DNA from: Bacilli bacterium
GTDB taxonomy: Bacteria; Bacillota_I; Bacilli_A; RF39; UBA660
DNA length: 33,541 nucleotides
Assembly (NCBI GenBank): GCA_017480975.1
Contig: JAFURK010000019.1
Span: 1-33,541 of the forward strand
Reading direction: 5' to 3'
Part shown: positions 16,874-24,377 of the stretch, one piece after another
Layout: every line of letters begins with the position of its first letter
How positions within the stretch are numbered: position 1 is the first letter of the stretch
The notes under the pieces: generated by a model
Database searches by the model: none
What the model was told of the DNA's origin: nothing
Seen by the model: only the letters and a program-made list of their open reading frames with translations
Position numbers and translations under genes: made by a program

Positions 16874-17166
16874 TACTTAAACAACTTATTCAAGAAAGAT
16901 TCTTCCTTATCCTTCTTCATATCCTTATTAACATAAGCTAGACTATCGACATTCCCTTTAATTGAAACATTTCCCTGATATGTATCCAATTTAATAATCT
17001 CTAGTTCACTTCCCTTAATCACCAAATACCCTAGTGTTGTATCCATCAAAAACTCCTCATTATCAAAACTATCTATCTTCTTTACACCTGTAACTAAAAC
17101 ACTCTTTCTTTCTGCTATCGAAATACCATGATTAAAACTATTTTCCATTTCTTTTACCTTATCCAT
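16873..17166 (-). CDS. yabP: Sporulation protein YabP
   Basis: The 97-aa protein contains the YabP core: HGISIAERKSVLVTGVKKID, then SFDNEEFLMDTTLGYLVIKG and LDTYQGNVSIKGNVDSLAY. In Bacillus subtilis YabP is required for proper sporulation and is made in the mother cell under sigma-E. There is a strong GGAGGA ribosome site. The gene pair yabP-yabQ ahead of divIC is conserved in spore formers. The C-terminal Lys-rich tail (KKDKEESFLNKLFK) is longer than the family core. Together with yabQ it is evidence for a retained sporulation programme. Confidence 0.87.
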   Translation of the reverse strand: MDKVKEMENSFNHGISIAERKSVLVTGVKKIDSFDNEEFLMDTTLGYLVIKGSELEIIKLDTYQGNVSIKGNVDSLAYVNKDMKKDKEESFLNKLFK

Positions 17167-17303
17167 AGTCTATCCTCCTACTTAAATTTATGCTAATAAT
17201 CCTTAATCATGATTTTTTTATAACAAAATACTTATTTTTAACTTCCCATACTAAAACCATTTATACTAAAAATAATAAAGATAAACACTAAATAAGCATT
17301 TTA

Positions 17304-17337
17304 ACAAAAAAAGAAACTCCCATTTATTAGAAGTCTC
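17304..17337 (-). terminator. Terminator after spoVG
   Basis: The minus strand forms GAGACTTC with GGAGTTTC (8 bp, two G-T pairs, 9-base loop) followed by seven T, 11 bases after the spoVG stop codon. Confidence 0.7.
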
Positions 17338-17348
17338 CTAAAATTCCA

Positions 17349-17606
17349 TTATTCAGCATTATTGTAAGCTTCAATAATAGCATCCTCAAACATTTTTCTT
17401 GTCTCTTTATTAATAGGATGTGCTATATCAGTATGTTCACCAGTAGCAGTAGTCTTACTAGGCATGGCAATAAATAAACCATTATCACCATCTATAACAC
17501 GAATACCCTTAACAACAAAACAATCATCAAGAGTAACAACTGCGATTCCTTTCATACGAGAATTTTCTTTTTCAATTTTGTGTACAGTAACTGAAGTTAT
17601 CTTCAT
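17349..17606 (-). CDS. spoVG: SpoVG RNA-binding regulator
   Basis: The 85-aa protein is a typical SpoVG: MKITSVTVHKIEK, then GIAVVTLDDCFVVKGIRVIDG, then GLFIAMPSK and a C-terminal helix. SpoVG is a small nucleic-acid-binding protein that affects septation, sporulation and in pathogens capsule and virulence genes. The length is close to the shortest members and lacks the extra C-terminal tail seen in Bacillus. A TTGACA-16-TATAAA promoter and an AGAAGGAG ribosome site precede it; a terminator follows, so it is a monocistronic unit between veg and yabP. Confidence 0.95.
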   Translation of the reverse strand: MKITSVTVHKIEKENSRMKGIAVVTLDDCFVVKGIRVIDGDNGLFIAMPSKTTATGEHTDIAHPINKETRKMFEDAIIEAYNNAE

Positions 17607-17651
17607 TATGTATCAACTCTCCTTCTAGAAATTTTTACTTTCCAATTACAT

Positions 17652-17679
17652 TTTATATTAGGAATATAATACTTGTCAA
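17652..17679 (-). promoter_or_regulatory. Promoter of spoVG
   Basis: The minus strand reads a perfect TTGACA, 16 bases and TATAAA, about 45 bases before the spoVG ATG. This is a vegetative sigma-A type; the sigma-H form known for Bacillus subtilis spoVG was not evident. Confidence 0.65.
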
Positions 17680-17700
17680 TATTTTTCCAAAACTTTACAT

Positions 17701-17922
17701 TTATTTTGACATTTTAAAAGACACTCTTGTAGTATCCGTTAAAACATCATGATAACTAAAACTCTTTTTACTTCCTTTATCTAAAATCACAAATATATTT
17801 CGATATACCTCAATAACCTTACCTTCATACTCCAAAATCCTATTCCTTCCTTCATTATGGGTAATTACTGCCACATTCCCCATATTATTATGAATATTAT
17901 TCCTAATCTTTTCTATCGTCAT
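17701..17922 (-). CDS. veg: Veg family protein
   Basis: The 73-aa protein resembles Veg: MTIEKIRNNIHNNMGNVAVI, the basic patch NEGRNRILEYEGKVIEVYRNIFVI and SFSYHDVLTDTTRVSF, the latter equivalent to SYSYADILTETVELTF in Bacillus. Veg affects biofilm formation and spore outgrowth in Bacillus subtilis; its biochemical action is not settled. The frame is open 30 bases further upstream, but AGGGGG lies six bases before the ATG at 17922 and decides the start. It follows yabG by 10 bases, the same order as in Bacillus subtilis. Confidence 0.85.
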   Translation of the reverse strand: MTIEKIRNNIHNNMGNVAVITHNEGRNRILEYEGKVIEVYRNIFVILDKGSKKSFSYHDVLTDTTRVSFKMSK

Positions 17923-17932
17923 AAATTTCCCC

Positions 17933-18700
17933 CTATTCTCTAGGATAACCAATATACATTGTACCCTTAGTTATAATACCACCCATCCCCTCCACTCCAT
18001 ATTTAGTTTTTTCTAAAATATGAATTAAATCTATATTATTATTCTTATCGGAAAAAGATAAAGACGTTGCTACTATCGCCGGATCCAAAGCATGAATATT
18101 AATCCTCTTCGGACTAGACGCAAAATTAGCCCCCGCCCTAATCAACTCCTCATAATTAGATTGACATGCTCCAGCAATAATCAATAATTTTTCATGTGAC
18201 TTTTCAAATTTCCTCGCTTCATGAACCGCCTTAATAAAATTATCTGTATTCTTATAACTACCATTACTCCTTCTTTTCTTATACATAGCGTCATGACCAG
18301 TAATAACTAAAATATCTGGATTATATTTTTCTAAATAACCACGAATATTATCAGGAAGAGCACTTTCCAATGAATATACTCCATAAGCTTTAATTTTATT
18401 CTTTTTGTAAAATAACATACACTTCTCTAAAAATTCCTTATCCCCATCGATATGCAACACCTTACCTGGTAAATAAAAATATTCATTTCTATCTAAAGTC
18501 TTATACTCTATTATTTGCTCTCCAAAATCATCCTCTTCTATCTTTTCATCGTAAAGCAGCAAGTCTCCTTCAGGACTATCCGCTAACAGTCTAACACAAG
18601 CACCACACAAAATAAAATTGTCTCCTTGAACATCAATAACCTTGAAAACAATGTCATTTTGATAAGACTTCCTAGTAACATAGTCTCCTATTCTAATCAT
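17933..18700 (-). CDS. yabG: Sporulation-specific protease YabG
   Basis: The 255-aa protein matches YabG (peptidase family U57), which in Bacillus processes spore coat proteins and is made late in the mother cell. It begins with the small beta domain IRIGDYVTRKSYQNDIVFKV and GDNFILCGACVRLLADSPEGDL, then GKVLHIDGDKEFLEKCMLFY, and later DILVITGHDA, NTDNFIKAVHEAR, IIAGACQSNYEELIRAGANFASSPKRINIHALDPA. All are conserved YabG blocks. The length is slightly below the usual 280-290 aa. The ribosome site AGGTGG is good. Its pairing with veg is the Bacillus order. Confidence 0.93.
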   Translation of the reverse strand: MIRIGDYVTRKSYQNDIVFKVIDVQGDNFILCGACVRLLADSPEGDLLLYDEKIEEDDFGEQIIEYKTLDRNEYFYLPGKVLHIDGDKEFLEKCMLFYKKNKIKAYGVYSLESALPDNIRGYLEKYNPDILVITGHDAMYKKRRSNGSYKNTDNFIKAVHEARKFEKSHEKLLIIAGACQSNYEELIRAGANFASSPKRINIHALDPAIVATSLSFSDKNNNIDLIHILEKTKYGVEGMGGIITKGTMYIGYPRE

Positions 18701-18732
18701 ATTACCACCTATAAAACTATATTCTTAAACTT

Positions 18733-18758
18733 AAAAAAAAGAACTAAAACTAGTTCTT
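18733..18758 (-). terminator. Terminator of the pilin-like gene
   Basis: On the minus strand, AAGAACTA, a four-base loop and TAGTTCTT are followed by a run of eight T, 9 bases after the stop codon. Confidence 0.88.
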
Positions 18759-18766
18759 AAACAATC

Positions 18767-20266
18767 TTAATTACAAGGAATAGTTGTTAAACACGTTTTC
18801 GTTGCTCCCATTCTATTTTCAAGTGGGATATAACCAAATACATATTTAGTACCTGTACCATCATCAAATATAACCTCTGCACTGTTTAAAGCTTCATTGT
18901 AAAGTTCATCACCGGCATTTTGGAATAGATTCTTAACATCATCTAAAGCAACATAAGCTCCAACAAATGGCCAATCCGAACTATACATTTTAAATAAATT
19001 CATAGGTTGACTCCATAAATAATAAAAATTAGTATCTGCTTTCAAACTAACACCATTTGCAAGAAAGTTTCCACCTGAGCCTAAACTACAAGTATCTTCT
19101 TCACAACTCAAAACAGATGGTAGATAGAATAATGCTGTTGATGTCGTTTTTTCTAAATCATAAACTTTTAAAGAATCTTTAACAATTCCTTGATATAAAT
19201 TACCTGCTTGATCACTCAAATTTTTACTGCATGCATATAAATTTAAATCACTAGGAGTTTTTAATGCATAATCCGGTATACTAATAGTAACCGTATCTTC
19301 ATGTTCTTCTCCCTTTTCAACCGTCATATTAATACTCATCACATTACTGTCCGCTATAAGTGCATTACATGAATTTATCTCTTCTGTCGTAAATAAATAA
19401 TTAATTGTATGATCTCCTAATTTCAAACCACTATCTTCATCTATCGCTTTAATAGTAATCTTTTTATCATTTGACATATTAACAATATTACCAAATGGTT
19501 CTATTTTTAATATTGGACTCTCTATATCACCAACCCCTTCTATATTAACTACATAAATGTCCTCAAAAATTACTACAGAACCATTCCTTATTTCAGCATG
19601 TATCTTAACACTTTCATTTACAGTAATATTAACAACTTCTTCACTAGAAGTAAAGTTATTAGACTCTTTCTTATTCTTATCCAACAATTCATAATGATAA
19701 GTATAATCAGATAACATATCATTACTAACATTAGATAAACTATATTTAATTTCTACATCTTTACTAAACCTTTCAGAAGAAACAACTTTAAAAATTATAT
19801 TTCCTTCAACATTATTTTCAGGTAATTCTTCTTCAGGTACATAATTACACCAACTATCATAAGTATTATCTAGCAATAACTCGCTTGATGCTATCGCCTT
19901 AGAATCTTTAGTTTTTTTAACTAAAACTCTATCCTCAGCAACAATTTTTCTATTATTTGATATATTACTATTTAGCAAATCATTCTTAAAATATCCCATA
20001 TCAATTAAATTTTGAACACTAATACATTGATAATAATATTCTCCTTCCCCATTATCTATCCAAAAAGTATTTTTTTCTACAACATAATTTTCAGCTGCTT
20101 TCTCAACATTATCAACAACCATTTTATAACTTTTTTCTTTCGAATTATTTATAATACTAACAACACTATAAATAGCAATCGAACCAACTAAAGATATTAT
20201 AAATATAATTCCTAATAATTCAACTAAAGAAAAACCTACTTTATTTAAATTAATATTCTTTTTCAT
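18767..20266 (-). CDS. Large pilin-like (prepilin-type signal) surface protein
   Basis: The 499-aa protein starts with a type IV prepilin signal: basic leader, then VG|FSLVELL with Gly11 at the cleavage point and Glu at mature position 5, followed by a 20-residue hydrophobic helix. A short pilin-like body (about 40-140) includes the VDNVEKAAENYVVEKN helix and the IDMGYF motif common in pseudopilins. After a linker come two beta-rich stretches with KITIKAIDEDSGL and CSKNLSDQAGN, which resemble bacterial Ig-like or cadherin-type repeats, and a C-terminal region with Cys pairs (SCEEDTC, TCLTTIPC). It is far longer than a normal pilin (about 150 aa). No prepilin peptidase, assembly ATPase or platform gene is in the window. 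Strong GGAGGT ribosome site; own promoter and terminator. Confidence 0.8.
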   Translation of the reverse strand: MKKNINLNKVGFSLVELLGIIFIISLVGSIAIYSVVSIINNSKEKSYKMVVDNVEKAAENYVVEKNTFWIDNGEGEYYYQCISVQNLIDMGYFKNDLLNSNISNNRKIVAEDRVLVKKTKDSKAIASSELLLDNTYDSWCNYVPEEELPENNVEGNIIFKVVSSERFSKDVEIKYSLSNVSNDMLSDYTYHYELLDKNKKESNNFTSSEEVVNITVNESVKIHAEIRNGSVVIFEDIYVVNIEGVGDIESPILKIEPFGNIVNMSNDKKITIKAIDEDSGLKLGDHTINYLFTTEEINSCNALIADSNVMSINMTVEKGEEHEDTVTISIPDYALKTPSDLNLYACSKNLSDQAGNLYQGIVKDSLKVYDLEKTTSTALFYLPSVLSCEEDTCSLGSGGNFLANGVSLKADTNFYYLWSQPMNLFKMYSSDWPFVGAYVALDDVKNLFQNAGDELYNEALNSAEVIFDDGTGTKYVFGYIPLENRMGATKTCLTTIPCN

Positions 20267-20286
20267 CTACGTTACCTCCTATTATA

Positions 20287-20315
20287 AATATATCATATCA
20301 CAAAATATAAAACAA
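20287..20315 (-). promoter_or_regulatory. Possible promoter of the pilin-like gene
   Basis: The minus strand reads TTGTTT, 17 bases and TATATT close to the ribosome site. A second A/T-rich TATAAT overlaps too close to the start to be used. Moderate to low confidence in AT-rich sequence. Confidence 0.4.
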
Positions 20316-20355
20316 TTAAATATTAATAATAGGATTTAATTACCTTATAATCATT

Positions 20356-20386
20356 TTAAAAAATGCACTACTTTTTATTAGTACAT
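20356..20386 (-). terminator. Terminator after the HAD gene
   Basis: The minus strand forms ATGTACTA with TAGTGCAT (one G-T pair, 8-base loop) followed by six T, about 38 bases after the stop codon. Confidence 0.65.
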
Positions 20387-20423
20387 CTCTAACATAACTT
20401 TAAATTATAGTTTATAACAAAAT

Positions 20424-20990
20424 TTATTTTCCTCTTACACGCTTTTTATTCATATCTTTATTATTTAAAATATCAATAGCTAGTTTAATATGTTCTTCAC
20501 CAAGACCAATACTATCTCTCATATCACAAACCATTTCACCAATCGGAAGATTATTTAACTTAATTAAATTTGTATCTACAAAATCCATAAGAAAAGTTGT
20601 TTCATCATCTAATATAACAAAGCTTTCTACATCATCATGTTGTAATAGCCACCTCTTTATTTCATCTTGTCTTTTTACCTCTTTACCAGAAACATTTTTT
20701 ATAATTGGTACTACATCATATAAAGACAAACCATATTTATTTAAAATATTAATAAAATCTGGAGCATAGCAATCTCTATCACTAACAGGAACAACTTTAT
20801 CATAAACTTTCTTAAAATGCACCCTATTTGAAGAAGATAAAACAATTTTAGCATCAGTTACTTCTACTATTTGTCTTAAGTATTCTACCCTAAACTCATC
20901 AATATAAACAATACTATTAGCCTTTTCTTCGGTATCAGCAGTATTCAAAACACCATCTATATCTAAAAAAAGCACTTTCACCTCAATCAA
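20424..20990 (-). CDS. HAD-superfamily phosphatase-like protein
   Basis: The 188-aa protein has the HAD motif I FLDIDGVLN (nucleophile and acid Asp), motif II IVLSSSNR (usually SSxxR in this group) and a late acidic motif FVILDDE. This layout resembles the HAD domains grouped with the Swiss-army-knife RNA repair-type phosphatases; the substrate is unknown. There is no ATG at a suitable place: the frame starts with TTG at 20990 behind AAGGA, and a GTG at 20981 is another choice, so the N-terminus is uncertain by three residues. It lies 24 bases after rsmA and is probably co-transcribed, but it is not part of the Bacillus order and looks like an insertion in that block. Confidence 0.75.
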   Translation of the reverse strand: MIEVKVLFLDIDGVLNTADTEEKANSIVYIDEFRVEYLRQIVEVTDAKIVLSSSNRVHFKKVYDKVVPVSDRDCYAPDFINILNKYGLSLYDVVPIIKNVSGKEVKRQDEIKRWLLQHDDVESFVILDDETTFLMDFVDTNLIKLNNLPIGEMVCDMRDSIGLGEEHIKLAIDILNNKDMNKKRVRGK

Positions 20991-21014
20991 AACCCTTCCT
21001 TAATAAAATAAAAA

Positions 21015-21815
21015 CTATCTATTTTTCGCTAATTCATTAGCCATCTCTACAAATATCTCTAACTCTAAATTTTCCGCTCTAACACTAAGATTAAAACCAT
21101 ATTTATCTAAAATATTTCCAATAACTTCTAAATTATAACCCTTCAAATTATTACGAATCGTTTTTCTCTTATATAAAAAACTATCTCTAACTAATCTTTT
21201 AAATAAATCCATATCTAATACTTCTAGTCTATTATCTTTAAGCTTCATCTCTACAATTGCACTATCAACATTAGGCTTAGGCGTAAAACAATTTCTGCTA
21301 ACATCAAATAATTTTTTTATATCATAATAATAATTTAAAAAGACTGTCAAAGAACCATAATCTCTACTTCCAACACTAGCCGATAATCTATAAGCAACCT
21401 CTTTTTGAACCATAATTACCATTTTTTCAGGTAAAATACATTCTTCGACAAATTTCATTATAATAGGTGTGGTAATATAATAAGGAAGATTGGCCACCAC
21501 ATACAACTTATCATAAGAATACTTAATTAAATCTCCTCCTAGGTCAGCCTTCAAGAAATCTCCTATTATAATATCATAATTATCATTACCTTTAAGTAAT
21601 TCATTCAAATGACTCTCTAATCTACTATCAGCTTCATATAATAATGCATGCCCAGCCTTCGGCACCATCAATTCCGTTATTGCACCACCACCAGGACCAA
21701 TCTCTATCACTAATGTACGTTTATCAATATCAGCACTTTCCACAATTTTGTTGATAACGTTTTTGTCGTTCAAAAAATTTTGGCCCAATGATTTCTTAAA
21801 TTGAAATTGCTTCAT
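21015..21815 (-). CDS. rsmA: 16S rRNA dimethyladenosine transferase (KsgA)
   Basis: The 266-aa methyltransferase dimethylates two adjacent adenosines in helix 45 of 16S rRNA during 30S assembly. FKKSLGQNFLND is the family signature, VIEIGPGGGAITE is the SAM-binding motif I, and VANLPYYITTPI is the NLPY catalytic motif. The C-terminal helical domain is present. The frame starts with a GTG three codons earlier, but TTGGGGTG is the ribosome site for the ATG at 21815. In Bacillus subtilis this gene is followed by yabG, as here after two inserted genes; rnmV, which normally precedes it, is missing. Confidence 0.95.
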   Translation of the reverse strand: MKQFQFKKSLGQNFLNDKNVINKIVESADIDKRTLVIEIGPGGGAITELMVPKAGHALLYEADSRLESHLNELLKGNDNYDIIIGDFLKADLGGDLIKYSYDKLYVVANLPYYITTPIIMKFVEECILPEKMVIMVQKEVAYRLSASVGSRDYGSLTVFLNYYYDIKKLFDVSRNCFTPKPNVDSAIVEMKLKDNRLEVLDMDLFKRLVRDSFLYKRKTIRNNLKGYNLEVIGNILDKYGFNLSVRAENLELEIFVEMANELAKNR

Positions 21816-21852
21816 CAAATTCACCCCAACATTTCATACTCACAATTATATC

Positions 21853-21888
21853 AAAAAATAAAAAAAATAGAAAGACTTAAAAAGTCTT
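21853..21888 (-). terminator. Terminator after the SleB-like hydrolase
   Basis: The minus strand has AAGACTT, loop TTT and AAGTCTT, followed by a long T-rich tract, starting 3 bases after the stop codon. Confidence 0.85.
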
Positions 21889-21890
21889 CC

Positions 21891-22673
21891 CTAAGCGTAA
21901 CGGTTACCACCTTCAATAATATAATTACTACTATAACCAGAACTATACCAGCTTCTAAAGCCATAATAGTTATTATTTCTAACACCATTTAAAGCATCTC
22001 TCATTACACTAGCAACAGTCGCACTAGGCGTAATTCCTTCACCAGTATAACAAGAAAATTGATATGGAGCCGCTACTACAGACACAGGATCAATTCCATT
22101 TCGATCTGCACGATTTAAAATAACTGACATAACCGCCAAAACATCATCTTTACTACTCTTATTAGCTTCACAACTAACAACCTTAGCAAGAATTGCAAAT
22201 TGACTATCATCTAATACATAAGTTTTATTACCAGTCGTTACATTAAAACCAGCTGCAGGTTTCGAAATATAGCCAGTAGCATCTACAACAACTTGATTTC
22301 TAGCCGCTTCCGCCTCAGCTGCAGCTCTCGCTGCCGCTTCTTCTTGTGCTTTTCTTTGAGCCTCCGCTTCCGCAGCCGCCTTTGCCGCCGCCTCTGCTTC
22401 AGCCGCAGCCTTCGCTGCCGCTGCTTCTTCTAATCTCTTTTTCTCTTCTGCCGCAACAAGTTCTTCTTCTTTTTGCTTATCAATATCCACAACTACTGCA
22501 TGATCCACAACAAAAAGTTCAGAAACAGCATCAGCCATCTTATCTAAATTATTGTTTTCTACAACTACAACTCGATTATCCTCATTGCTATCTGAAAATA
22601 ACATAAACAAAAATAGACCCCCAACTATTAATTGTGTAGACACAATTAACACATTAGACACTATTTTCTTCAT
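21891..22673 (-). CDS. SleB/CwlJ-type cell wall hydrolase with Ala/Glu-rich stalk
   Basis: The 260-aa protein has an N-terminal membrane anchor or uncleaved signal (about 4-26), a highly charged region at 65-125 made mostly of Ala, Glu, Lys and Arg with two copies of AAAKAAAEAEA, and a C-terminal Hydrolase_2 domain (about 158-260). In that domain AKVVSCEANKSSKDDVLAVMSVILNR carries the likely catalytic Glu169, and PYQFSCYTG matches the conserved QF segment. SleB and CwlJ are lytic transglycosylases that degrade spore cortex, but the fold is also used by vegetative enzymes. It holds the place between tatD and rsmA where Bacillus subtilis has yabE, another wall-active protein. The alanine-rich part is clearly richer in G and C than its surroundings. 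Confidence 0.85.
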   Translation of the reverse strand: MKKIVSNVLIVSTQLIVGGLFLFMLFSDSNEDNRVVVVENNNLDKMADAVSELFVVDHAVVVDIDKQKEEELVAAEEKKRLEEAAAAKAAAEAEAAAKAAAEAEAQRKAQEEAAARAAAEAEAARNQVVVDATGYISKPAAGFNVTTGNKTYVLDDSQFAILAKVVSCEANKSSKDDVLAVMSVILNRADRNGIDPVSVVAAPYQFSCYTGEGITPSATVASVMRDALNGVRNNNYYGFRSWYSSGYSSNYIIEGGNRYA

Positions 22674-22727
22674 TAAATCACCTCTTATTTTATCTCTCAG
22701 GCAATTAATATTCTATCATAATATAAG

Positions 22728-23477
22728 CTATTTGTCAAACAAGCGTAATACATTCTCAGTCGTAACTCTAGAAGCTTCCATATAATCTAAGCCTTTTATA
22801 GCACAAATTTTCTGTAAGATAACATGCACATTAGCAGGTTCATTAACCTTGCCTCGATATGGTTCAGGAGAAAGATAAGGTGAGTCTGTTTCCAATACAA
22901 TATATTCTAAAGAAGTATCCTTTATGACATCCAATAATTTCACCGCATTCTTAAATGTAACAATTCCTCCAATACCAAGATAAAAACCTATCTTAACAAA
23001 TTCTCGAGCCATCTCTACACTACCACTATAGCAGTGCATAATCCCCTTAACATTCGACAATTTTAGTATATCATATGTCTCTTGTATACAATCTCTGCTA
23101 TGAACAATAACAGGTTTATTATACTTCTTAGCAATTTCTAATTGTCTCTTAAATACCTCCTTTTGTTTTTCTCTATCTATATCATAATGATAATCAAGAC
23201 CTATCTCCCCTATAGCGACTATCTTATCATCACCAATATGTTTCTCAATAAAATCAAAATCTTCTTCCGTAGCAGTCTCTACACTTTCTGGTTGAATGCC
23301 CAAAGCTCCATACACAATATCATACTCTTTAACTAGCCTTAGTATCTCTTCGTTACTCTTTCTGTCCACTCCATTAACGACCATCATACCAACACCAGCA
23401 TCTCTTGATCTCTTTATAACTTCTTCAATATTATCATAATACTCCGAATAAACATGACAATGTGTATCAACCAACAT
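22728..23477 (-). CDS. tatD: TatD-family metal-dependent hydrolase
   Basis: The 249-aa TIM-barrel hydrolase has all metal-binding motifs: DTHCH (4-8), AIGEIGLDYHYD, VIVHSRD, MHCYSGS and ETDSPYLSPEPYRG. TatD proteins are DNases with 3'-5' exonuclease and apurinic site activity, with a proposed role in DNA repair or turnover. The Bacillus ortholog is yabD, which follows metS; here metG lies upstream with a lipoprotein/XRE cassette in between. A 57-aa membrane protein gene ends 8 bases before its ATG, so the two are co-transcribed. Confidence 0.95.
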   Translation of the reverse strand: MLVDTHCHVYSEYYDNIEEVIKRSRDAGVGMMVVNGVDRKSNEEILRLVKEYDIVYGALGIQPESVETATEEDFDFIEKHIGDDKIVAIGEIGLDYHYDIDREKQKEVFKRQLEIAKKYNKPVIVHSRDCIQETYDILKLSNVKGIMHCYSGSVEMAREFVKIGFYLGIGGIVTFKNAVKLLDVIKDTSLEYIVLETDSPYLSPEPYRGKVNEPANVHVILQKICAIKGLDYMEASRVTTENVLRLFDK

Positions 23478-23485
23478 AATAACTC

Positions 23486-23659
23486 CTACTTCCCATTTTT
23501 ACGAATCCTTAAAAATCTAACAAAATAATACATCAATACTCCTAAATAAATAACATCAATTACATCTCTTTCCATAACTACATATGTTCCAACACTAACT
23601 AATGTTACTACAAAAAATACCATGATTACATTTTCTTGATTTTTAATTTTTTCAAGCAT
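23486..23659 (-). CDS. Small two-helix membrane protein (57 aa)
   Basis: This short gene reads MLEKIKNQENVIMVFFVV at its start and ends RFLRIRKNGK. It has two hydrophobic helices (about 12-28 and 33-48) joined by a short charged turn (ERD), with a basic C-terminus. AGAAAGGA lies about 10 bases before the ATG; an ATG two bases further up is in another frame and stops after 12 codons. It ends 8 bases before tatD. I recognise no family. The ribosome site, the coupling to tatD and the clear membrane pattern support it as real. Confidence 0.7.
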   Translation of the reverse strand: MLEKIKNQENVIMVFFVVTLVSVGTYVVMERDVIDVIYLGVLMYYFVRFLRIRKNGK

Positions 23660-24010
23660 TGCATTTCGTTCCTTTCTTAATTTGTTATCTACTGCAATAC
23701 CACTAACCTAATAATACCAATTTATAATTATAATGTAAATGAAACTAAAACAACTTTAAAAAATTTACATTTAACTTTTGTAAATCTATCATAACACTAT
23801 TAAATATAAAAATATGTCGAAATTTTATTTATTTGTTTAAAATACTTAAATTTACTTTACTATCTTATAAATAATATAACTATAATCTATTTTTTATATA
23901 GCTTATCCATTAACAACATTTATTATGATTAAACAAGTACATTTAACAAAAAAATTATATATCTGAAAAAAGAAACTTATATTTCTACAAGTTCCCATTC
24001 TCAATAATTA
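23660..24010. other. 351-base gene-free region
   Basis: This stretch between the 57-aa gene and the next membrane protein gene is about 85% A/T by eye. It holds the ribosome site of the 57-aa gene, a TATAAT-like box near 23730-23735 on the minus strand and a terminator at its right end. I see no other gene, RNA or repeat in it. Confidence 0.6.
23965..23995 (-). terminator. Terminator of the lipoprotein/membrane-protein pair
   Basis: The minus strand forms GGAACTT with AAGTTTC (7 bp, one G-T pair, 10-base loop) followed by six T, 15 bases after the stop codon at 24011. Confidence 0.6.
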
Positions 24011-24364
24011 CTAATTACTACTATTTAACTTTTTTTGCTTAGAATAACCAATAAATCCTAAAATAATAGACGGAATTACAAAAATTATATAAATCATAAA
24101 TAGTAAAGCTCCAACACAATATAATATTGCTGCTACTAAAGCAGCCCATGATTTTTTAGCAAAAAAACCTAACCAACCAAAAATGCCCCCTAAACCTAAT
24201 ATAAACATATGAGGTGTAACTAAAGCAGTAGCTAAAGCTCCACCTAAAGCCTCAGCAGAATCTTCAACAAAAATAGAAGAACCAAAATAAACAATCAAAT
24301 AAATAACATAAATAGTAATTAATAAAGAGGCAATAAATAAAGCTTTACTTCTTCCTTTAAACAT
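24011..24364 (-). CDS. Small membrane protein in XRE-controlled operon
   Basis: The 117-aa protein has three to four hydrophobic segments (about 8-28, 39-58, 60-72 and 74-104) and a basic C-terminal tail. The GGIFGWLGFFAKKSWAALVAAILYC stretch resembles small uncharacterised membrane proteins of Bacillota that are found beside lipoproteins; I cannot name a family with certainty. It has a good AAGGAGTG ribosome site and follows the lipoprotein gene by 13 bases, so it is the second gene of a two-gene operon facing an XRE regulator. Function unknown. Confidence 0.7.
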   Translation of the reverse strand: MFKGRSKALFIASLLITIYVIYLIVYFGSSIFVEDSAEALGGALATALVTPHMFILGLGGIFGWLGFFAKKSWAALVAAILYCVGALLFMIYIIFVIPSIILGFIGYSKQKKLNSSN

Positions 24365-24377
24365 TATAATTCACTCC

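Noticed and set aside
17185-17213. Sigma-E-like promoter (ATCATGA and CATAAATT) upstream of yabP
   Set aside because: Spacing is short, and the start site would fall inside the yabP ribosome site; AT-rich sequence gives such matches by chance.
22346-22606. Plus-strand open frame coding for a Pro/Leu-rich peptide
   Set aside because: It is the complement of the Ala/Glu repeats in the SleB-like hydrolase; it has no ribosome site and its composition is explained by the repeat.
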